Positions 46,927 to 57,379 are shown, counted from the stretch's first letter. The stretch is 64,000 nucleotides of DNA from Lysobacter luteus (GCF_907164845.1 NZ_OU015430.1:1106001-1170000), one strand, 5' to 3'. The notes: generated by a model from the sequence alone, not told the origin. Made by a program: numbers and translations.

Positions 46927-47480
46927 CAGTTGCCGTCCGGTTCCAGGCGCGGGAAGCGCGTGGCGATGTCGCTGCCGGTGAAATGGCCGACCCAGCCGTC
47001 GGGTTCGGTGAAGAAGCGGATGGCGACGAAGCTCGGCTCCGGGCCCATGTCGAACCAGTGGGTCGTGGCGTCGGGCACCGACACCAGGTCGCCCGCCTCG
47101 CACAGCAGTTCGTACACCCGGTCGCCCACGTGCAGGGTGAACAGGCCGGAACCGGCGACGAAGAAGCGGACCTCGTCTTCCTTGTGGAAATGCTCGTCCA
47201 GGAACTTGGCCCGCATCTCTTCGCGCTTGGGGTTGTCAGGCGCGATGCTGACGACGTCCACGCTCTTGAAACCGCGCTCGGCGACCAGCCGGTCGATGTC
47301 GGCGCGGTAGGCGGCGAGGATCGTCTCGGGGCTGTCACCCGGCGCGACCGGCGCCGCGGCTTCCCATTGCTCGAAACCGACCCCGATCGGAGCCAGCTCA
47401 GCGGCGATGCGTTCGTGGTCGCCAGTCGCCAGCAACGGCGTGGCGGGCTGGTCCTCGGCAAAGATGCGCAGGCGGCTCAT
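46926..47480 (-). CDS. mtnD: Acireductone dioxygenase
   Basis: This 184-residue cupin oxidises acireductone to the keto-acid precursor of methionine with iron, or makes carbon monoxide with nickel. The four metal ligands are visible: H97, H99 and E103 in [12 protein letters not shown], and H141 in TTHWFDMG, at the spacing known from the Klebsiella enzyme. It overlaps mtnB by ATGA and mtnC by TGATG. Which metal is used cannot be read from sequence. Confidence 0.97.
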   Translation of the reverse strand: MSRLRIFAEDQPATPLLATGDHERIAAELAPIGVGFEQWEAAAPVAPGDSPETILAAYRADIDRLVAERGFKSVDVVSIAPDNPKREEMRAKFLDEHFHKEDEVRFFVAGSGLFTLHVGDRVYELLCEAGDLVSVPDATTHWFDMGPEPSFVAIRFFTEPDGWVGHFTGSDIATRFPRLEPDGN

Positions 47481-48112
47481 CGGTGCAGCTTCCTCAGTTC
47501 AAGTTCGCAGGCCAGCAGGAATTCGAACGCGTCCAGGTGCCGGCGTGCCTCGGCCATGTCGCGGCCCCACGCGTACAGGCCGTGGCCGTCGATCAGGTAG
47601 CCCCACATGGCCTGCTGGTCCAGCAGCGCGTCGACCTGGGCGGCCAGGGTCTGCATGTCCTGGCTGTTGGGCAGCACGGGCAGCGCGACCGCGGTCTCGT
47701 GGGTGCTATTGCCGGTGAACGCCTTGAGCAGTTCGTACCCCTCCAGGTGCACATGGCCCGCGCCCGCATACAGCCGCGAGGCGACCGTCTGGTTGAGCGA
47801 GTGGGTGTGAAGCACGCAGCCGACCTCGCCGAAGCGCGCGTAGAGCTGGGTGTGCAGCAGGGTCTCGGCGGACGGACGGTGTTCGGTCGCGACCGGCGCG
47901 CCGTCCATGTCCACCACCATGATGTCGTCCTCGACCAGCCGGCCCTTGTCGCGGCCGGACACCGTGATCGCCGCGTGGCGATCGTCGAGGCGCATCGAGA
48001 AGTTGCTGCTGGTCGCCGGTGTCCAGCCGGCGGACGCCAGCTCGCGGACATTGCGGATGATCTCGCCCGCGCAGTGTTTCAACCGCTGGCGATCGTAGGG
48101 GAGGGTGTCCAT
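47477..48112 (-). CDS. mtnB: Methylthioribulose-1-phosphate dehydratase
   Basis: This 211-residue class II aldolase-fold zinc enzyme acts upstream of mtnC in methionine salvage. Zinc ligands H102 and H104 lie in [11 protein letters not shown], a third in the [10 protein letters not shown] segment, and TSSNFSMRL and VSGRDKG are typical. It is the first mtn gene of the operon. NSS, NhaC and APC transporter genes precede it on the same strand, the nearest 74 bases away. mtnA and the phosphorylase or kinase steps are not in the window. Confidence 0.95.
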   Translation of the reverse strand: MDTLPYDRQRLKHCAGEIIRNVRELASAGWTPATSSNFSMRLDDRHAAITVSGRDKGRLVEDDIMVVDMDGAPVATEHRPSAETLLHTQLYARFGEVGCVLHTHSLNQTVASRLYAGAGHVHLEGYELLKAFTGNSTHETAVALPVLPNSQDMQTLAAQVDALLDQQAMWGYLIDGHGLYAWGRDMAEARRHLDAFEFLLACELELRKLHR

Positions 48113-48186
48113 GGCGCGAGTTTATCGAAACCCGCCCGGTCCGCGGTGCCTGCCGCCCGACGCGCTTGGGCGCGCCGGGCAGGATG

Positions 48187-49536
48187 TCAGAGCAGCGCGT
48201 TCAGCAATACCGCCAGCACCAGAAGGGGGCACAGCACGCGCAGCAGCCAGCGCCAGACCGTGAATCCCCAGGCGGGCATGCCTGCGAGCTGCTCGCGCAG
48301 GATGCTGTCCTTCAGCACCCAGCCGGCGAACAACGCGATGAGCAGGCCACCCAACGGCAACATGATGTCGTTGGCGACCAGCTCGATCAGGCCCATCAGG
48401 TCACGGTCGAGCATGCGCACGTGCGACCAGATGTTGAACGAGAAAACCGTCACCAGCCCGAGCGCCCAGCACAGCCCGGCCATCATCAGCGCCGCCGACC
48501 TGCGGCTGCGGCCGCGCTCGACCATATAGGCGGTCGCCGGCTCGAGCAGCGAGATCGACGAGGTCCACGCCGCCACGAAAAGCAGCGCGAAGAAGGCGAG
48601 CCCGTAGACGATGCCGCCGGGCATCGCCTCGAAGGCCAGCGGAAGCGAGGTGAAGATCAGGCCCGGACCGCCGCCTTCGGGACTGATGCCGAAGGAGATC
48701 ACGATCGGGAAGATCGCCAGGCCGGCCAGCAGCGCGACGGTGGTATCGCACACCGCCACGATGGCGACGGTGCGCGGGATCGAGACCTTGGCGGGCAGGT
48801 ATGCGCCGTAGGTCATCATCGCGCACATGCCCAGGCTCAGCGTAAAGAATGCCTGGCCCATCGCGGCCACCAGCACGCCTGAATCCACCTTGCTCCAGTC
48901 CGGCCGGAACAGGAAGGACGCCGCCTGCCCGAGGTGGCCGGTGGTCGCGCCATAGCCAACCAGCAACAGCAGCGTGAGGAACAGCGCCGGCATCAGGAAC
49001 CGGACCGCCCGCTCCAGGCCCTTCTCCACGCCCAGCGCCACCACGCCCACGGTCACCGCCATGAACAGCGCATGCCAGAGCGCGAGCGCCGCCGGGTCGG
49101 CCAGCATCGCGCCGAACGACGCGGCCGGGTCGAGGATGGCCGGGCCGCCAAACAGCTGCGACAGGTACAGCCAGGCGTAGCGCAGGGTCCAGCCGCCGAC
49201 CACGCTGTAGAAGCTGAGGATCAGCACGCCGGCCACGATGCCGATCCAGCCGATACCGGCCCAGGCCCTTGGGGCGCCGGTTTCGCGGGTGATCTGTGCC
49301 AGTGCGGTGATGGGACTCCGGCGCCCGTGGCGGCCGATCAGGATCTCGGCGATCAGGACCGGCAGGCCGACGAAGAAGATGCAGCCCAGGTACACCAGCA
49401 CGAACGCGCCGCCGCCGTTGTCGGAGGCGAGATAGGGGAAGCGCCAGATGTTGCCCAGGCCGACCGCCGAACCGGTCGCGGCCAGGATGAAGGCCAGGCG
49501 TGACGACCACATGCCGTGGATCGGGGTCTTTTCCAT
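48187..49536 (-). CDS. Sodium-dependent transporter, NSS family
   Basis: This 449-residue neurotransmitter:sodium symporter-type protein has about 11-12 helices. The first helix carries the family motif GSAVGLGNIWRFPYLASDNGGG, which binds sodium and substrate. The bacterial family transports amino acids such as tyrosine, tryptophan, leucine or methionine (MetP type). Its place beside mtnBDC makes a methionine-related substrate attractive but unproven. It follows the NhaC gene by 35 bases. A hairpin without a U-tract lies between its stop and mtnB (about 48156-48182). Confidence 0.9.
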   Translation of the reverse strand: MEKTPIHGMWSSRLAFILAATGSAVGLGNIWRFPYLASDNGGGAFVLVYLGCIFFVGLPVLIAEILIGRHGRRSPITALAQITRETGAPRAWAGIGWIGIVAGVLILSFYSVVGGWTLRYAWLYLSQLFGGPAILDPAASFGAMLADPAALALWHALFMAVTVGVVALGVEKGLERAVRFLMPALFLTLLLLVGYGATTGHLGQAASFLFRPDWSKVDSGVLVAAMGQAFFTLSLGMCAMMTYGAYLPAKVSIPRTVAIVAVCDTTVALLAGLAIFPIVISFGISPEGGGPGLIFTSLPLAFEAMPGGIVYGLAFFALLFVAAWTSSISLLEPATAYMVERGRSRRSAALMMAGLCWALGLVTVFSFNIWSHVRMLDRDLMGLIELVANDIMLPLGGLLIALFAGWVLKDSILREQLAGMPAWGFTVWRWLLRVLCPLLVLAVLLNALL

Positions 49537-49571
49537 GGTTGAACTCCGTTGTCAGGCCGGCCCGTGCGGAC

Positions 49572-51044
49572 TCAGGCCTGTGGGGTCGTGGTGGGGTCGG
49601 CCTTCAGGCGCAGGATCTTGAATCCCGCGTAGGCGGAGATCGCGGCGACCAGCGGTCCGGCGAGGTTGAAGAACGCGTAGGGCAGGTAGTCGAGCGTGGC
49701 GACCCCGAGGGTGGCCGCCATGTAGGCGCCGCACGTGTTCCAGGGCACCAGCGGCGAGGTGATGGTGCCGGCGTCCTCGAGCGCGCGCGACAGGTTGACC
49801 GGGGCCAGGCCGCGGCGGGCGTACTCGGGCTGGAACAGCCGGCCGGTCAGCACGATCGACATGTACTGGTCGGCGGCCACGATGTTGGCGCCGATCGCGG
49901 TGCCCAGGGTGGCGATGATCAGCGAACCGGTCGACCGCGCCGCCTTGAGCACACTGCGGATCATCCGCTCCAGCAGGCCGACGCGCTCCATCACCGCGCC
50001 GAATCCCATCGCGCAGATGATCAGCCAGATCGTGTTGAGCATGCTGGTCATGCCGCCCCGGGTGAGCAGGTCGTCCACCGCGGCATTGCCCGTGCTGGCA
50101 GCGTAACCGTCGAACAAAGCCTTCCATGCACCGGCCAGCAGTGCCATGGGGCGCGACAGCGCCTCGTTGCCGGCGAGCGCGACCACCACGTCGGGCTGGA
50201 ACACCACCGCGAACACCGCGCCCAGCAACGCGCCAACCAGGATCGTCGGGTAGGCGGGGAAGCCGCGGATGGCCAGCACGAAGACCACGAGCAGCGGTAT
50301 CAGCAGGTGGATGCCGAGATCGAACTGCGTGCCCAGCAGCGTCGGCAGGTCGCCGAAGACCTGGTCGGGCGCGACTTCGCGCGATTGGCCCAGCCCGATC
50401 AGGGTGAAGAGCACCAGCGCGATGACGATGCTCGGCACGGTGGTCCACAGCATGTGGCGGATATGCGCGAACAGCTCGCTGCCGGCCGCGGCCGGGGCGA
50501 TGTTGGTGGTGTCCGACAACGGGGAGATCTTGTCACCGAAGTACCCGCCGGAGATCACCGCGCCAGCCGTGATCGCCGGTGACATGTCCAGCCCCTGGGC
50601 GACGCCGATCAGGGCCACGCCGAGCGTTCCCGCCACCGTCCACGAACTGCCGATGACCAGGCCGACGACCGCGCAGATCAGGCACGCGGCCGGGTAGAAG
50701 AACGACGGGTCGAGCAGGGCGAGCCCGTACACGATCAGGGTGGGCACGGTCCCGCTGAGGATCCAGGTACCGATCAGGGCGCCGACCGCCAGCAGGATGA
50801 AGATCGGACCGACGGCAAGCGAGATGCCGCCGACCATGCCTTCCAGGATGTCGTCCCAGCGCAGGCCGTTGCGGATACCGATGATCGCGGCCACGCCCGC
50901 GGCCAGCATCAGTGCCACCTGGTTGGCGCCGTAGGACGCGTTGTCGCCGAACAGGTAGACCGCCGTGCCCAACAGGGTGGCCAGCAACACCAACGGCACC
51001 AAGGACTGGAACAGCGACGGCTCCCGCGCCTGCAGATCGGTCAT
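49572..51044 (-). CDS. NhaC-family Na+/H+ antiporter or amino acid transporter
   Basis: This 490-residue membrane protein has about 12 helices. Family motifs are LVIGSSWTVAGTLGVALIG, ISGGYFGDKISPLSDTTNIA and the repeated second half (GANIVAADQYMSIVLTGRLF, TITSPLVPWNTCGAYMAATL). NhaC proteins exchange sodium and protons, but one branch (MetT) has been predicted to carry methionine from its co-regulation elsewhere. Here it lies four bases after an APC permease and upstream of NSS and mtn genes, so transport of a methionine-cycle compound is a fair alternative to ion homeostasis. Confidence 0.9.
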   Translation of the reverse strand: MTDLQAREPSLFQSLVPLVLLATLLGTAVYLFGDNASYGANQVALMLAAGVAAIIGIRNGLRWDDILEGMVGGISLAVGPIFILLAVGALIGTWILSGTVPTLIVYGLALLDPSFFYPAACLICAVVGLVIGSSWTVAGTLGVALIGVAQGLDMSPAITAGAVISGGYFGDKISPLSDTTNIAPAAAGSELFAHIRHMLWTTVPSIVIALVLFTLIGLGQSREVAPDQVFGDLPTLLGTQFDLGIHLLIPLLVVFVLAIRGFPAYPTILVGALLGAVFAVVFQPDVVVALAGNEALSRPMALLAGAWKALFDGYAASTGNAAVDDLLTRGGMTSMLNTIWLIICAMGFGAVMERVGLLERMIRSVLKAARSTGSLIIATLGTAIGANIVAADQYMSIVLTGRLFQPEYARRGLAPVNLSRALEDAGTITSPLVPWNTCGAYMAATLGVATLDYLPYAFFNLAGPLVAAISAYAGFKILRLKADPTTTPQA

Positions 51045-51048
51045 CGGA

Positions 51049-52518
51049 TCAGGCCCGGCGCCGGAGCTTGCTGTGGCGGTATCCGTAGAAGACGTAGATC
51101 AGCAGTCCGATTGCGATCCAGCCCAGCAGCAGCCGCCAGTGTTCGGCAAACGGTTGCGAGAACAGGTACAGGCACGACACCACCCCGAGTGGGCAGATCA
51201 GGATCGCGAACGGCACCTTGAACGGGCGGGGCAGGTCGGGGCGGGTCCGGCGCAGGATCAGCACCCCGGCGCAGACGGTGGCGAACGCCAGCAGGGTGCC
51301 CATGGACACCATCTCGCCCAGCAGCCCGATGGGCAGGAACCCCGCCAGCACCGCCGCGATGACGCCGACGATGACCGTGCCGATGTACGGCGTGTGGAAC
51401 TTCGGGTGGACCTTGCCGAACAGGCGGGGCAGCAGGCCGTCGCGCGACATGCTGTAGAAGATGCGCGGCTGCGCCATCAGCATGACCAGGATCACCGAGG
51501 ACAGACCGGCGATCGCCGCGATCTCCACCAGCGTCTGCAGCCAGCCCAGCGACGGGTAGTTGTTGAGCGCCGTCGACACCGGTTCGGGCGTGCCCAGCAG
51601 GCGGTAATCCATCATGCCGGTCAGTACCGCGCAGACCACGATGTAGAGCAGGGTGCAGACCACCAGCGAGCCGAGGATGCCGACCGGCATGTCCTTCTGC
51701 GGGTTCTTGGCCTCGCCCGCCGCGGTGGAGACCGCGTCGAAGCCGATGTAGGCGAAGAACACGATCGCCGCCGCGCGCATCACGCCGTCCACGCCGAAGC
51801 GGCCGGGACCCTCGTTGGCGGGGATGAAGGGTTCCCAGTTGCCCGGATCGACGTACTGCGCGCCGAACGCGATGAACAGCAGGATCACGGTCACCTTGAT
51901 CGCAACGATGATGCCGTTGACGAACGCCGACTGGGTGATGCCCACGTAGCCCACGCCGGTGACGAACGCGATGATCAGCACCGCCGGGAGGTTGATGAGC
52001 GTGCCGGTGCGGACGAAGTCACCGCCCTCCACCGCGAACGGCGCGCTGGCCAGCGCCGCGGGTAGTGCTAGGTCGAAGTTGGTAAGGAAGGCATTGAGGT
52101 AACCCGACCAGCCCACCGCGACCGTCGATGAAGCGAACAGGTACTCCAGCACCAGGCACCAGCCGATGAACCAGGCGACGCCTTCGCCCAGGGTGGCGTA
52201 CGAATACGAATAGGCACTGCCCGACACCGGCAGCATCGCGGCGAACTCGGCGTAGCACAGGCCCGCGAATGCACAGGCGATGCCGGCGATGACGAAGCTG
52301 AGCATGATCGCCGGGCCGGCGTGCTCGGCGGCGGCCTGGCCGGTCAGCACGAAGATGCCCGCGCCGATCACCGCGCCCACGCCCAGCAGGATCAGCTGGG
52401 TCCCGGTGAGGGTGCGCTTGAGGTCGGCTTCGCCCTCCAAGCTGCCTTCGAACGGTTCACCGGCGTCGACGTGGCCTGCCGGCTCGATCGGCTTGGTCGC
52501 TAGAACATTCTTGAACAT
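51049..52518 (-). CDS. APC-family amino acid permease
   Basis: This 489-residue cationic amino acid/polyamine-type APC permease has about 12-14 helices. The first helix motif is GVGAVIGAGIFVLTGQAAAE, and FAAMLPVSGSAYSYSYATLG and FFAYIGFDAVSTAAGEAKNP are family hallmarks. The N-terminal cytoplasmic tail (KPIEPAGHVDAGEPFEGSLE) is about 35 residues. The ATG has a GGGGAT site; the longer open frame to 52719 lacks similarity. It heads the transporter series APC-NhaC-NSS before mtnBDC. The substrate is unknown. Confidence 0.91.
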   Translation of the reverse strand: MFKNVLATKPIEPAGHVDAGEPFEGSLEGEADLKRTLTGTQLILLGVGAVIGAGIFVLTGQAAAEHAGPAIMLSFVIAGIACAFAGLCYAEFAAMLPVSGSAYSYSYATLGEGVAWFIGWCLVLEYLFASSTVAVGWSGYLNAFLTNFDLALPAALASAPFAVEGGDFVRTGTLINLPAVLIIAFVTGVGYVGITQSAFVNGIIVAIKVTVILLFIAFGAQYVDPGNWEPFIPANEGPGRFGVDGVMRAAAIVFFAYIGFDAVSTAAGEAKNPQKDMPVGILGSLVVCTLLYIVVCAVLTGMMDYRLLGTPEPVSTALNNYPSLGWLQTLVEIAAIAGLSSVILVMLMAQPRIFYSMSRDGLLPRLFGKVHPKFHTPYIGTVIVGVIAAVLAGFLPIGLLGEMVSMGTLLAFATVCAGVLILRRTRPDLPRPFKVPFAILICPLGVVSCLYLFSQPFAEHWRLLLGWIAIGLLIYVFYGYRHSKLRRRA

Positions 52519-52547
52519 CCGGATCCCCAGGTGACAGCCGCGCTGCG

Positions 52548-52580
52548 GCGTCCGCGTCGATGGTCCGCCAGCGCGGACGC
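52548..52580 (-). other. Hairpin in the APC permease 5' leader
   Basis: GCGTCCGCG (52548-52556) and CGCGGACGC (52572-52580) form a perfect 9-base inverted repeat with a 15-base loop, 30 bases upstream of the start. There is no U-tract, so it is not a typical terminator. It may affect translation or be an operator; no riboswitch class was recognised. Confidence 0.5.
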
Positions 52581-52721
52581 GCGGCGAGGTGGCGGGCCAC
52601 CTTACCCCAGCCAAGAAACGAGCGGCAAGCCACCTTCGGCACGGTCCACGGGGCGCGCGAACCACTGGATAATCAGCGACCCGGGCGCTTGCCGAAGGCG
52701 CCTCCAAACGTACCGGCACGT

Positions 52722-53294
52722 ATGCGTGACAGCGACAACCACCTCCACGTACCCATCCGCTCGGCCCTGGCCGACTACCTGCGGTCCTGGCCCGACGAGA
52801 GCGAGGTCGCGGCGCAGTTCACCGGCCTGTTGGATGAGAGTCCGAACGACACGCACGCGTTCGTGCGCGAGCGGCTCGAGGGCCACTTCACCGCGTCGAG
52901 CTGGCTGGTCGATCGCGAAGGACGCCGGGTGTTACTGACCCACCACCGGAAGCTTGGCCGGTGGCTGCAGCTGGGGGGCCACGCCGATGGCGATACCGAC
53001 CTGGCCGACGTCGCGCTACGCGAGGCCGAAGAAGAGTCGGGGCTGACGGACCTGGTGGTGGAGGGCGGCCTGTTCGACCTGGACCGCCACTGGATCCCGT
53101 CACGCGGTGACGTGCCGGGCCACTGGCATTACGACGCGCGCTACGTAGTGCGGGCGACGGGGAGCGAAGCGTTTGTTGTCGGCCACGAATCGCTCGACCT
53201 GGCCTGGCGCGACATCGCCGCGATCGAGGCAGACCCGGCTGCGGATGAATCGTTGCGGCGGATGGCGCGAAAGTGGCTTGCGCGCACCGCCTGA
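52722..53294 (+). CDS. Nudix hydrolase
   Basis: The 190-residue protein has a Nudix box GGHADGDTDLADVALREAEE followed by ESGL. The REUxEE core is intact, but the upstream conserved Glu of the box is Thr, a change also seen in some active family members. The N-terminal 50 residues (SALADYLRSWPDESEVAAQF) and the aromatic WHYDARYVVRA segment are typical of uncharacterised bacterial Nudix proteins. It is divergent from the APC permease and convergent with efpL. The substrate is unknown. Confidence 0.88.
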   Translation: MRDSDNHLHVPIRSALADYLRSWPDESEVAAQFTGLLDESPNDTHAFVRERLEGHFTASSWLVDREGRRVLLTHHRKLGRWLQLGGHADGDTDLADVALREAEEESGLTDLVVEGGLFDLDRHWIPSRGDVPGHWHYDARYVVRATGSEAFVVGHESLDLAWRDIAAIEADPAADESLRRMARKWLARTA

Positions 53295-53300
53295 GCCGCC

Positions 53301-53867
53301 TCAGTCCGCGCGGCCGGAGAACTCGCCACTGGTGGTGTTGACCAGCACGCGCTCGCCGTTGGCGATGTACTCGGGGACCATGATCTCCAGGCCGGTCGAC
53401 AGCTTGGCCGGCTTCGGGCGCTTGGTGGCCGTGCCGCCCTTGAGCTCCGGCGGGGTCTCGACGACTTCGATCGCCACGGTCTGCGGCAACTGCAGTGCGA
53501 CCGGCTGGTCGTCGATGATCTGCACGTAGCAGCCCGACAGCTCGTCGACGATGTAACCGGCGTCGTCGCCGACCACGTCCGCGTCAAGCGTGTACGGGGT
53601 GTAGTCCTCGTCGTCTAGGAACACGAAAGCGTCGCCGTCCTTGTAGGAGAACGTCGCCTGCCGGCGGCTCAGCTCGACTTCCTTGAGCTCGTCGTCGCCG
53701 CCGAGGCTGAGGTCGAGCTTGTTGCCGCCCGGCACCGAATACATGGTGAAACGGAACTTGACGTTGCCGCCACGCCCCTGCGGCGAGCTGCGCTCGATGT
53801 CGCGCACCTGGTACACGGTGTTGTTGTGTTCGACCACGTTACCTTTCTTGACGTCGTAGGCTTTCAT
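53301..53867 (-). CDS. efpL: Elongation factor P-like protein EfpL (YeiP)
   Basis: The 188-residue EF-P paralogue has the YeiP-specific ending SGEFSGRAD and the [12 protein letters not shown] and [13 protein letters not shown] segments. The domain I loop reads SSPQGRGG, with Arg32 matching Arg33 of E. coli EfpL instead of the modifiable Lys of EF-P. EfpL acts on polyproline and some other stalling motifs without lysylation. With efp and epmB at 8-10 kb the strain has both types. A palindromic repeat lies just upstream. Confidence 0.95.
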   Translation of the reverse strand: MKAYDVKKGNVVEHNNTVYQVRDIERSSPQGRGGNVKFRFTMYSVPGGNKLDLSLGGDDELKEVELSRRQATFSYKDGDAFVFLDDEDYTPYTLDADVVGDDAGYIVDELSGCYVQIIDDQPVALQLPQTVAIEVVETPPELKGGTATKRPKPAKLSTGLEIMVPEYIANGERVLVNTTSGEFSGRAD

Positions 53868-53924
53868 GCGGGTTCCGGATGGGAGTTCGGGCTCCGGGAG
53901 GAGCATCTGTTGCAGGGGATGTCT

Positions 53925-53999
53925 TGTAGGAGCGACGTAAGTCGCGACCGGTACGCGGCCCAGGGCGTTCGGCGGCTCGCGACTCACGTCGCTCCTACA
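53925..53999. repeat. GTAG-type palindromic repeat, copy 4
   Basis: This 75-base element runs from TGTAGGAGCGACGTAAGTCG to CACGTCGCTCCTACA in the 149-base gap between efpL and the SDR gene. It is the same family as the copies in the arg cluster 23-27 kb away. Confidence 0.88.
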
Positions 54000-54016
54000 G
54001 GGATGGCAGGGCGCCC

Positions 54017-54787
54017 TTACTTCGGCGCCAGGCGGGTCGCGCCGTCGAGGCGGATCGTTTCGCCGTTGAGATAGGTGTTGCCGAGGATGTAGGCGACCAG
54101 GTCGGCGAACTCCTCCGGCTGTCCCAGCCGCGACGGGAACGGGATGGTGGCGGCCAGCGACTGCTGCACGCTCTCGGGCATGCCGTCGACCATTGGGGTC
54201 CAGAACACGCCCGGGGCGATCGTCATCACCCGGATGCCGAACCGCGCCAGTTCGCGCGCCATCGGCAGGGTCATGCCGACCACGCCGCCCTTGGACGCCG
54301 AATACGCGGCCTGGCCGATCTGGCCCTCGTAGGCGGCGACCGAAGCGGTGTTGACGATCACGCCGCGCTCGCCGTCGGTGCCGGCCTCGTTGTGCTGCAT
54401 CACGTCGGCGGCGGCCTTGGCGACGTTGAAGCTGCCAACCAGGTTGACCATCACCGTGGACTGGAACTGCGACAGCGGCATCGGTGCCTCGCGACCGAGC
54501 ACGCGGCCAGCGCCGAGGATGCCGGCGCAGTTGACCGCGACATTGAGGCCGCCGAGGAAATCCTTCGCCGCCGCGACGTTGGCAACGACGCCCGCCTCGT
54601 CGGACACGTCGGTCCGGAAGAACCGTGCGTTCGCCTCGCCCAGTTCGGCGACCGCTGCCCCACCCTTGTCCTCGTTGACGTCGAACAGGGCGACCTTGCC
54701 GCCGTGCTTGACCAGGTGGCGGGCGACGGCCAGGCCAAGGCCGGAAACACCGCCGGTGACGATGGCGCGGGTATCGGAAAGCTGCAT
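54017..54787 (-). CDS. SDR 3-hydroxyacyl-CoA dehydrogenase (HSD10-like)
   Basis: This 256-residue short-chain dehydrogenase resembles type II 3-hydroxyacyl-CoA/3-hydroxy-2-methylbutyryl-CoA dehydrogenases. It has the cofactor motif [12 protein letters not shown] with Asp in LFDVNEDKG (NAD preference), [11 protein letters not shown], the Ser-Tyr-Lys set [20 protein letters not shown], and [16 protein letters not shown]. It lies downstream of the liu genes and a GGDEF-EAL gene on the same strand, so branched-chain acyl-CoA degradation is a reasonable setting. Confidence 0.9.
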   Translation of the reverse strand: MQLSDTRAIVTGGVSGLGLAVARHLVKHGGKVALFDVNEDKGGAAVAELGEANARFFRTDVSDEAGVVANVAAAKDFLGGLNVAVNCAGILGAGRVLGREAPMPLSQFQSTVMVNLVGSFNVAKAAADVMQHNEAGTDGERGVIVNTASVAAYEGQIGQAAYSASKGGVVGMTLPMARELARFGIRVMTIAPGVFWTPMVDGMPESVQQSLAATIPFPSRLGQPEEFADLVAYILGNTYLNGETIRLDGATRLAPK

Positions 54788-54820
54788 GGGAGTCTCGCGG
54801 AACAGAATGAGACGGCGATT

Positions 54821-57379
54821 CTAAGGCAGGTAGCGCGCCTGCACTTCCGCCGGGGCCAGCCCGGGGGCAAACAGGAAACCCTGGCCGATCGCGACCCCCA
54901 GGCCCAGCAGGAACTCGCGCTGCGCGTGGCTTTCCACGCCTTCCGCCACCAGCCCAAGCTTCAGGCTGCGGGCGATGCCGGTGACCGCCTCGCACACGGC
55001 CACGTCGGAGGCGTTGTCCGGCACGCCCTGGACGAACAACTGGCTCAGCTTCAGGCCGTGGATGGGCAGCCGGCGCAGGTAGTTGAGCGCGCTGTAGCCC
55101 TCGCCGAAATCATCGATGGTCAGCATCACCCCAAGCTCGCGCAGGGCGGCGAAGGTGCGCAGTGTTTCGGGCTCGTCTTCGATCAGCACCCGCTCGGTGA
55201 ATTCCAGCTCGAGTGCGTGGCCGGGCAGGCCGGTTTCCTCCAGCGCCGCGCGCACGTTGCCGGCCAGGTCCTCCCCGAGGAACTGCCGGTACGAGACATT
55301 GACCGCGATGCGCTCGATCGCCAGTCCCGCACTGCGCCAGTCGCGCAGCTGGCGGCAGGCCTGCTTGAGCACCCACCCGCCGATGCCGACGATGTCGCCG
55401 GTGGTCTCGGCGTGGTCGATGAACCGGCTGGGCTGCATCTGCCCGAGCGCCGGATTGGTCCAGCGGATCAGCGACTCCACCGCCACCAGCCGACCCGTGG
55501 CCAGCTCGACCTGTGGCTGGTAGACGAGGTGGAACTCGTCGTTGCCGACCGCCCGGCGCAACTGGGTCTCCAGTTGCAGTCGCTCCTGCTGTTGTTCGGC
55601 CAGCTCCGCCGTGAACGCCTGCCAGCCATTGCGACCGCGGCGCTTGCTGTCGTACATCGCCACGTCCGCATCCTGGATCAGCTGTTGCGACGTGGTTCCG
55701 TCGGCCGGCGCCTGCGCGATGCCGATGCTCGCGGTGATGGCGAACTCTTCGCCGTCGAGGCTGAAGCTGTCGCCGAAGATCTCCAGGATCGCGCGCGCCA
55801 GTCGTGCCGCGCGGTCCGGGTCGTCATCCAGCGCGCAGGTCACCAGGAATTCGTCGCCGCCGAAGCGGGCGATCAGCCCCTCGCCACCGACCGCGCGCCG
55901 GATGCGGCGGGCAGCCGAAGCGAGCAGCCGGTCGCCGGCGGCGTGGCCCAGTACGTCGTTGACGATCTTGAAACGGTCCAGATCGATGTACAGCACGGCC
56001 AGGCGCTCGCACGCCGGGTTGGCCAGGCGCGCGTCGATCTCGCTGCGGACGGCGTCGCGGTTGAGCAGGCCGGTGAGCGGATCGGTGCGCGCGCGCACCC
56101 GCAGGTGCTCCTCGGCGCGCTTGCGGTCGGTAATGTCCTGCAGCGTCCCCGTCAGCCGCTTGCTGAGCGGCCCGCCGGCCTCGGCCTCGCCGATAGCGCG
56201 CACCCAGAACGGCTCGCCGTCGGGACGCATGCCCTGCAGTTCAAGGTCGAGCGTGTGGCCGGTATCCATCGCGACGTCGAGCGCCTGTCGCAGCTGCGCG
56301 CGGTCGGTGTCGACCAGGCAGTCGAGCAGGTCGTCGATGGTGCGGGGCGCCGGGTCGCGGCCGATGATCCGACGCGATTCGGTGGTGAGGTAGAGCCGGT
56401 CGCGGCCGGTATCCCATTCCCAGCCACCGATGTGGGCCATCGCCTGGGCCCGGTCGAACAGGGTGCTGTCGCGCTTTAGCGCGGTGACATCGGAGAACAG
56501 CGATAGCACCTGCTGCACGCGATCACTGCCCGGTCCGAACTGCGGCACCGCCGTGACGGAGAACCAGGTCAAGGTCCGGCGTCGGCGATGGTAGTAGCCG
56601 AGCAGCACGCTGCCCACCGGCCGGCCATGACGCAGGGCGCGGGCAGCGGGCCACTCGTCGCGCGGAAGTTCGCGTCCGCTCTCGTCGACCACGTACCACT
56701 GGTCGTGTGCCATCGCGATGTCGGCGCGCTGGCCCGGGGCGATGCCGAACAACCGCATTGCCGCGGCGTTGGCATGGGTGATCAGGCCTTCTGCGTCTCG
56801 CACCAGGATGCCGGTGTCGATGGTTTCCATCAGCTCGCGGTAGCGCAACTCGGCGTCACGGCGGCCACTGAGGTCGCGGGCCACGGCGACGATGCAGTTG
56901 CGGCCGTCGTGCTCGAACCCGGCCGAATGCACCTCGACCGGGAAGCGGCTGCCATCGGCGCGCATGTTGGACACTTCGATCACGTAGGTGCCGCCGCGGT
57001 TGAGCGTCTCCCAGACCGGTCCCAGGTGGTCGTGCGCCAGGTCGGGGTTGAGCACGTGGATCGGGCGGCCGACGATCTCCTCGCGTGCGCGCCGGTAGGC
57101 CGCCAGCCCGGCGCGATTGAGATCGAGCACGATTCCGTCCGCGTCGAGGATGCTGACCGGGTCGGGAACGGCGTCGAACAGGGCGTGGTAGCGCAGCCGG
57201 GCCGCTGCGGCTTCTTCCCGTGCCGCCAGCACGGCGTCGCGTGCCTGTTGCAGCAGTGCACGGGTCTCCGCCGGCAGGGCGGGGTCGTTGCATCCTGCGT
57301 CCAGCGCCGCCAGCGTGGCCGCCACGTCCACTCCTTCGGAGTGTGGTGGCATCCCGGTCGCTGGCGGCGTGAGGCTCAT
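54821..57379 (-). CDS. PAS-GGDEF-EAL c-di-GMP enzyme
   Basis: The 852-residue cytoplasmic protein has three PAS domains (about 60-180, 185-305, 315-430), GGDEF (about 435-600) and EAL (about 615-850). The cyclase loop is intact (RFGGDEFLV, near 506). The phosphodiesterase motif reads ESL, within the accepted ExL pattern, and [14 protein letters not shown] and AEGVES are present. However the segment usually LKIDxSF reads LKLSQLF, losing an Asp, which may weaken hydrolysis. Its ATG overlaps the HMG-CoA lyase stop (ATGA), tying it to leucine degradation. PAS ligands are unknown. Confidence 0.92.
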   Translation of the reverse strand: MSLTPPATGMPPHSEGVDVAATLAALDAGCNDPALPAETRALLQQARDAVLAAREEAAAARLRYHALFDAVPDPVSILDADGIVLDLNRAGLAAYRRAREEIVGRPIHVLNPDLAHDHLGPVWETLNRGGTYVIEVSNMRADGSRFPVEVHSAGFEHDGRNCIVAVARDLSGRRDAELRYRELMETIDTGILVRDAEGLITHANAAAMRLFGIAPGQRADIAMAHDQWYVVDESGRELPRDEWPAARALRHGRPVGSVLLGYYHRRRRTLTWFSVTAVPQFGPGSDRVQQVLSLFSDVTALKRDSTLFDRAQAMAHIGGWEWDTGRDRLYLTTESRRIIGRDPAPRTIDDLLDCLVDTDRAQLRQALDVAMDTGHTLDLELQGMRPDGEPFWVRAIGEAEAGGPLSKRLTGTLQDITDRKRAEEHLRVRARTDPLTGLLNRDAVRSEIDARLANPACERLAVLYIDLDRFKIVNDVLGHAAGDRLLASAARRIRRAVGGEGLIARFGGDEFLVTCALDDDPDRAARLARAILEIFGDSFSLDGEEFAITASIGIAQAPADGTTSQQLIQDADVAMYDSKRRGRNGWQAFTAELAEQQQERLQLETQLRRAVGNDEFHLVYQPQVELATGRLVAVESLIRWTNPALGQMQPSRFIDHAETTGDIVGIGGWVLKQACRQLRDWRSAGLAIERIAVNVSYRQFLGEDLAGNVRAALEETGLPGHALELEFTERVLIEDEPETLRTFAALRELGVMLTIDDFGEGYSALNYLRRLPIHGLKLSQLFVQGVPDNASDVAVCEAVTGIARSLKLGLVAEGVESHAQREFLLGLGVAIGQGFLFAPGLAPAEVQARYLP

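Noticed and set aside
48156-48182. Terminator between the NSS transporter and mtnB
   Set aside because: A GC-rich hairpin exists but no U-tract follows, so read-through into mtnB is likely.
52519-52721. SAM riboswitch before the transporter-mtn series
   Set aside because: A perfect 9-base hairpin is present, but the conserved core of known SAM riboswitch classes was not recognised.
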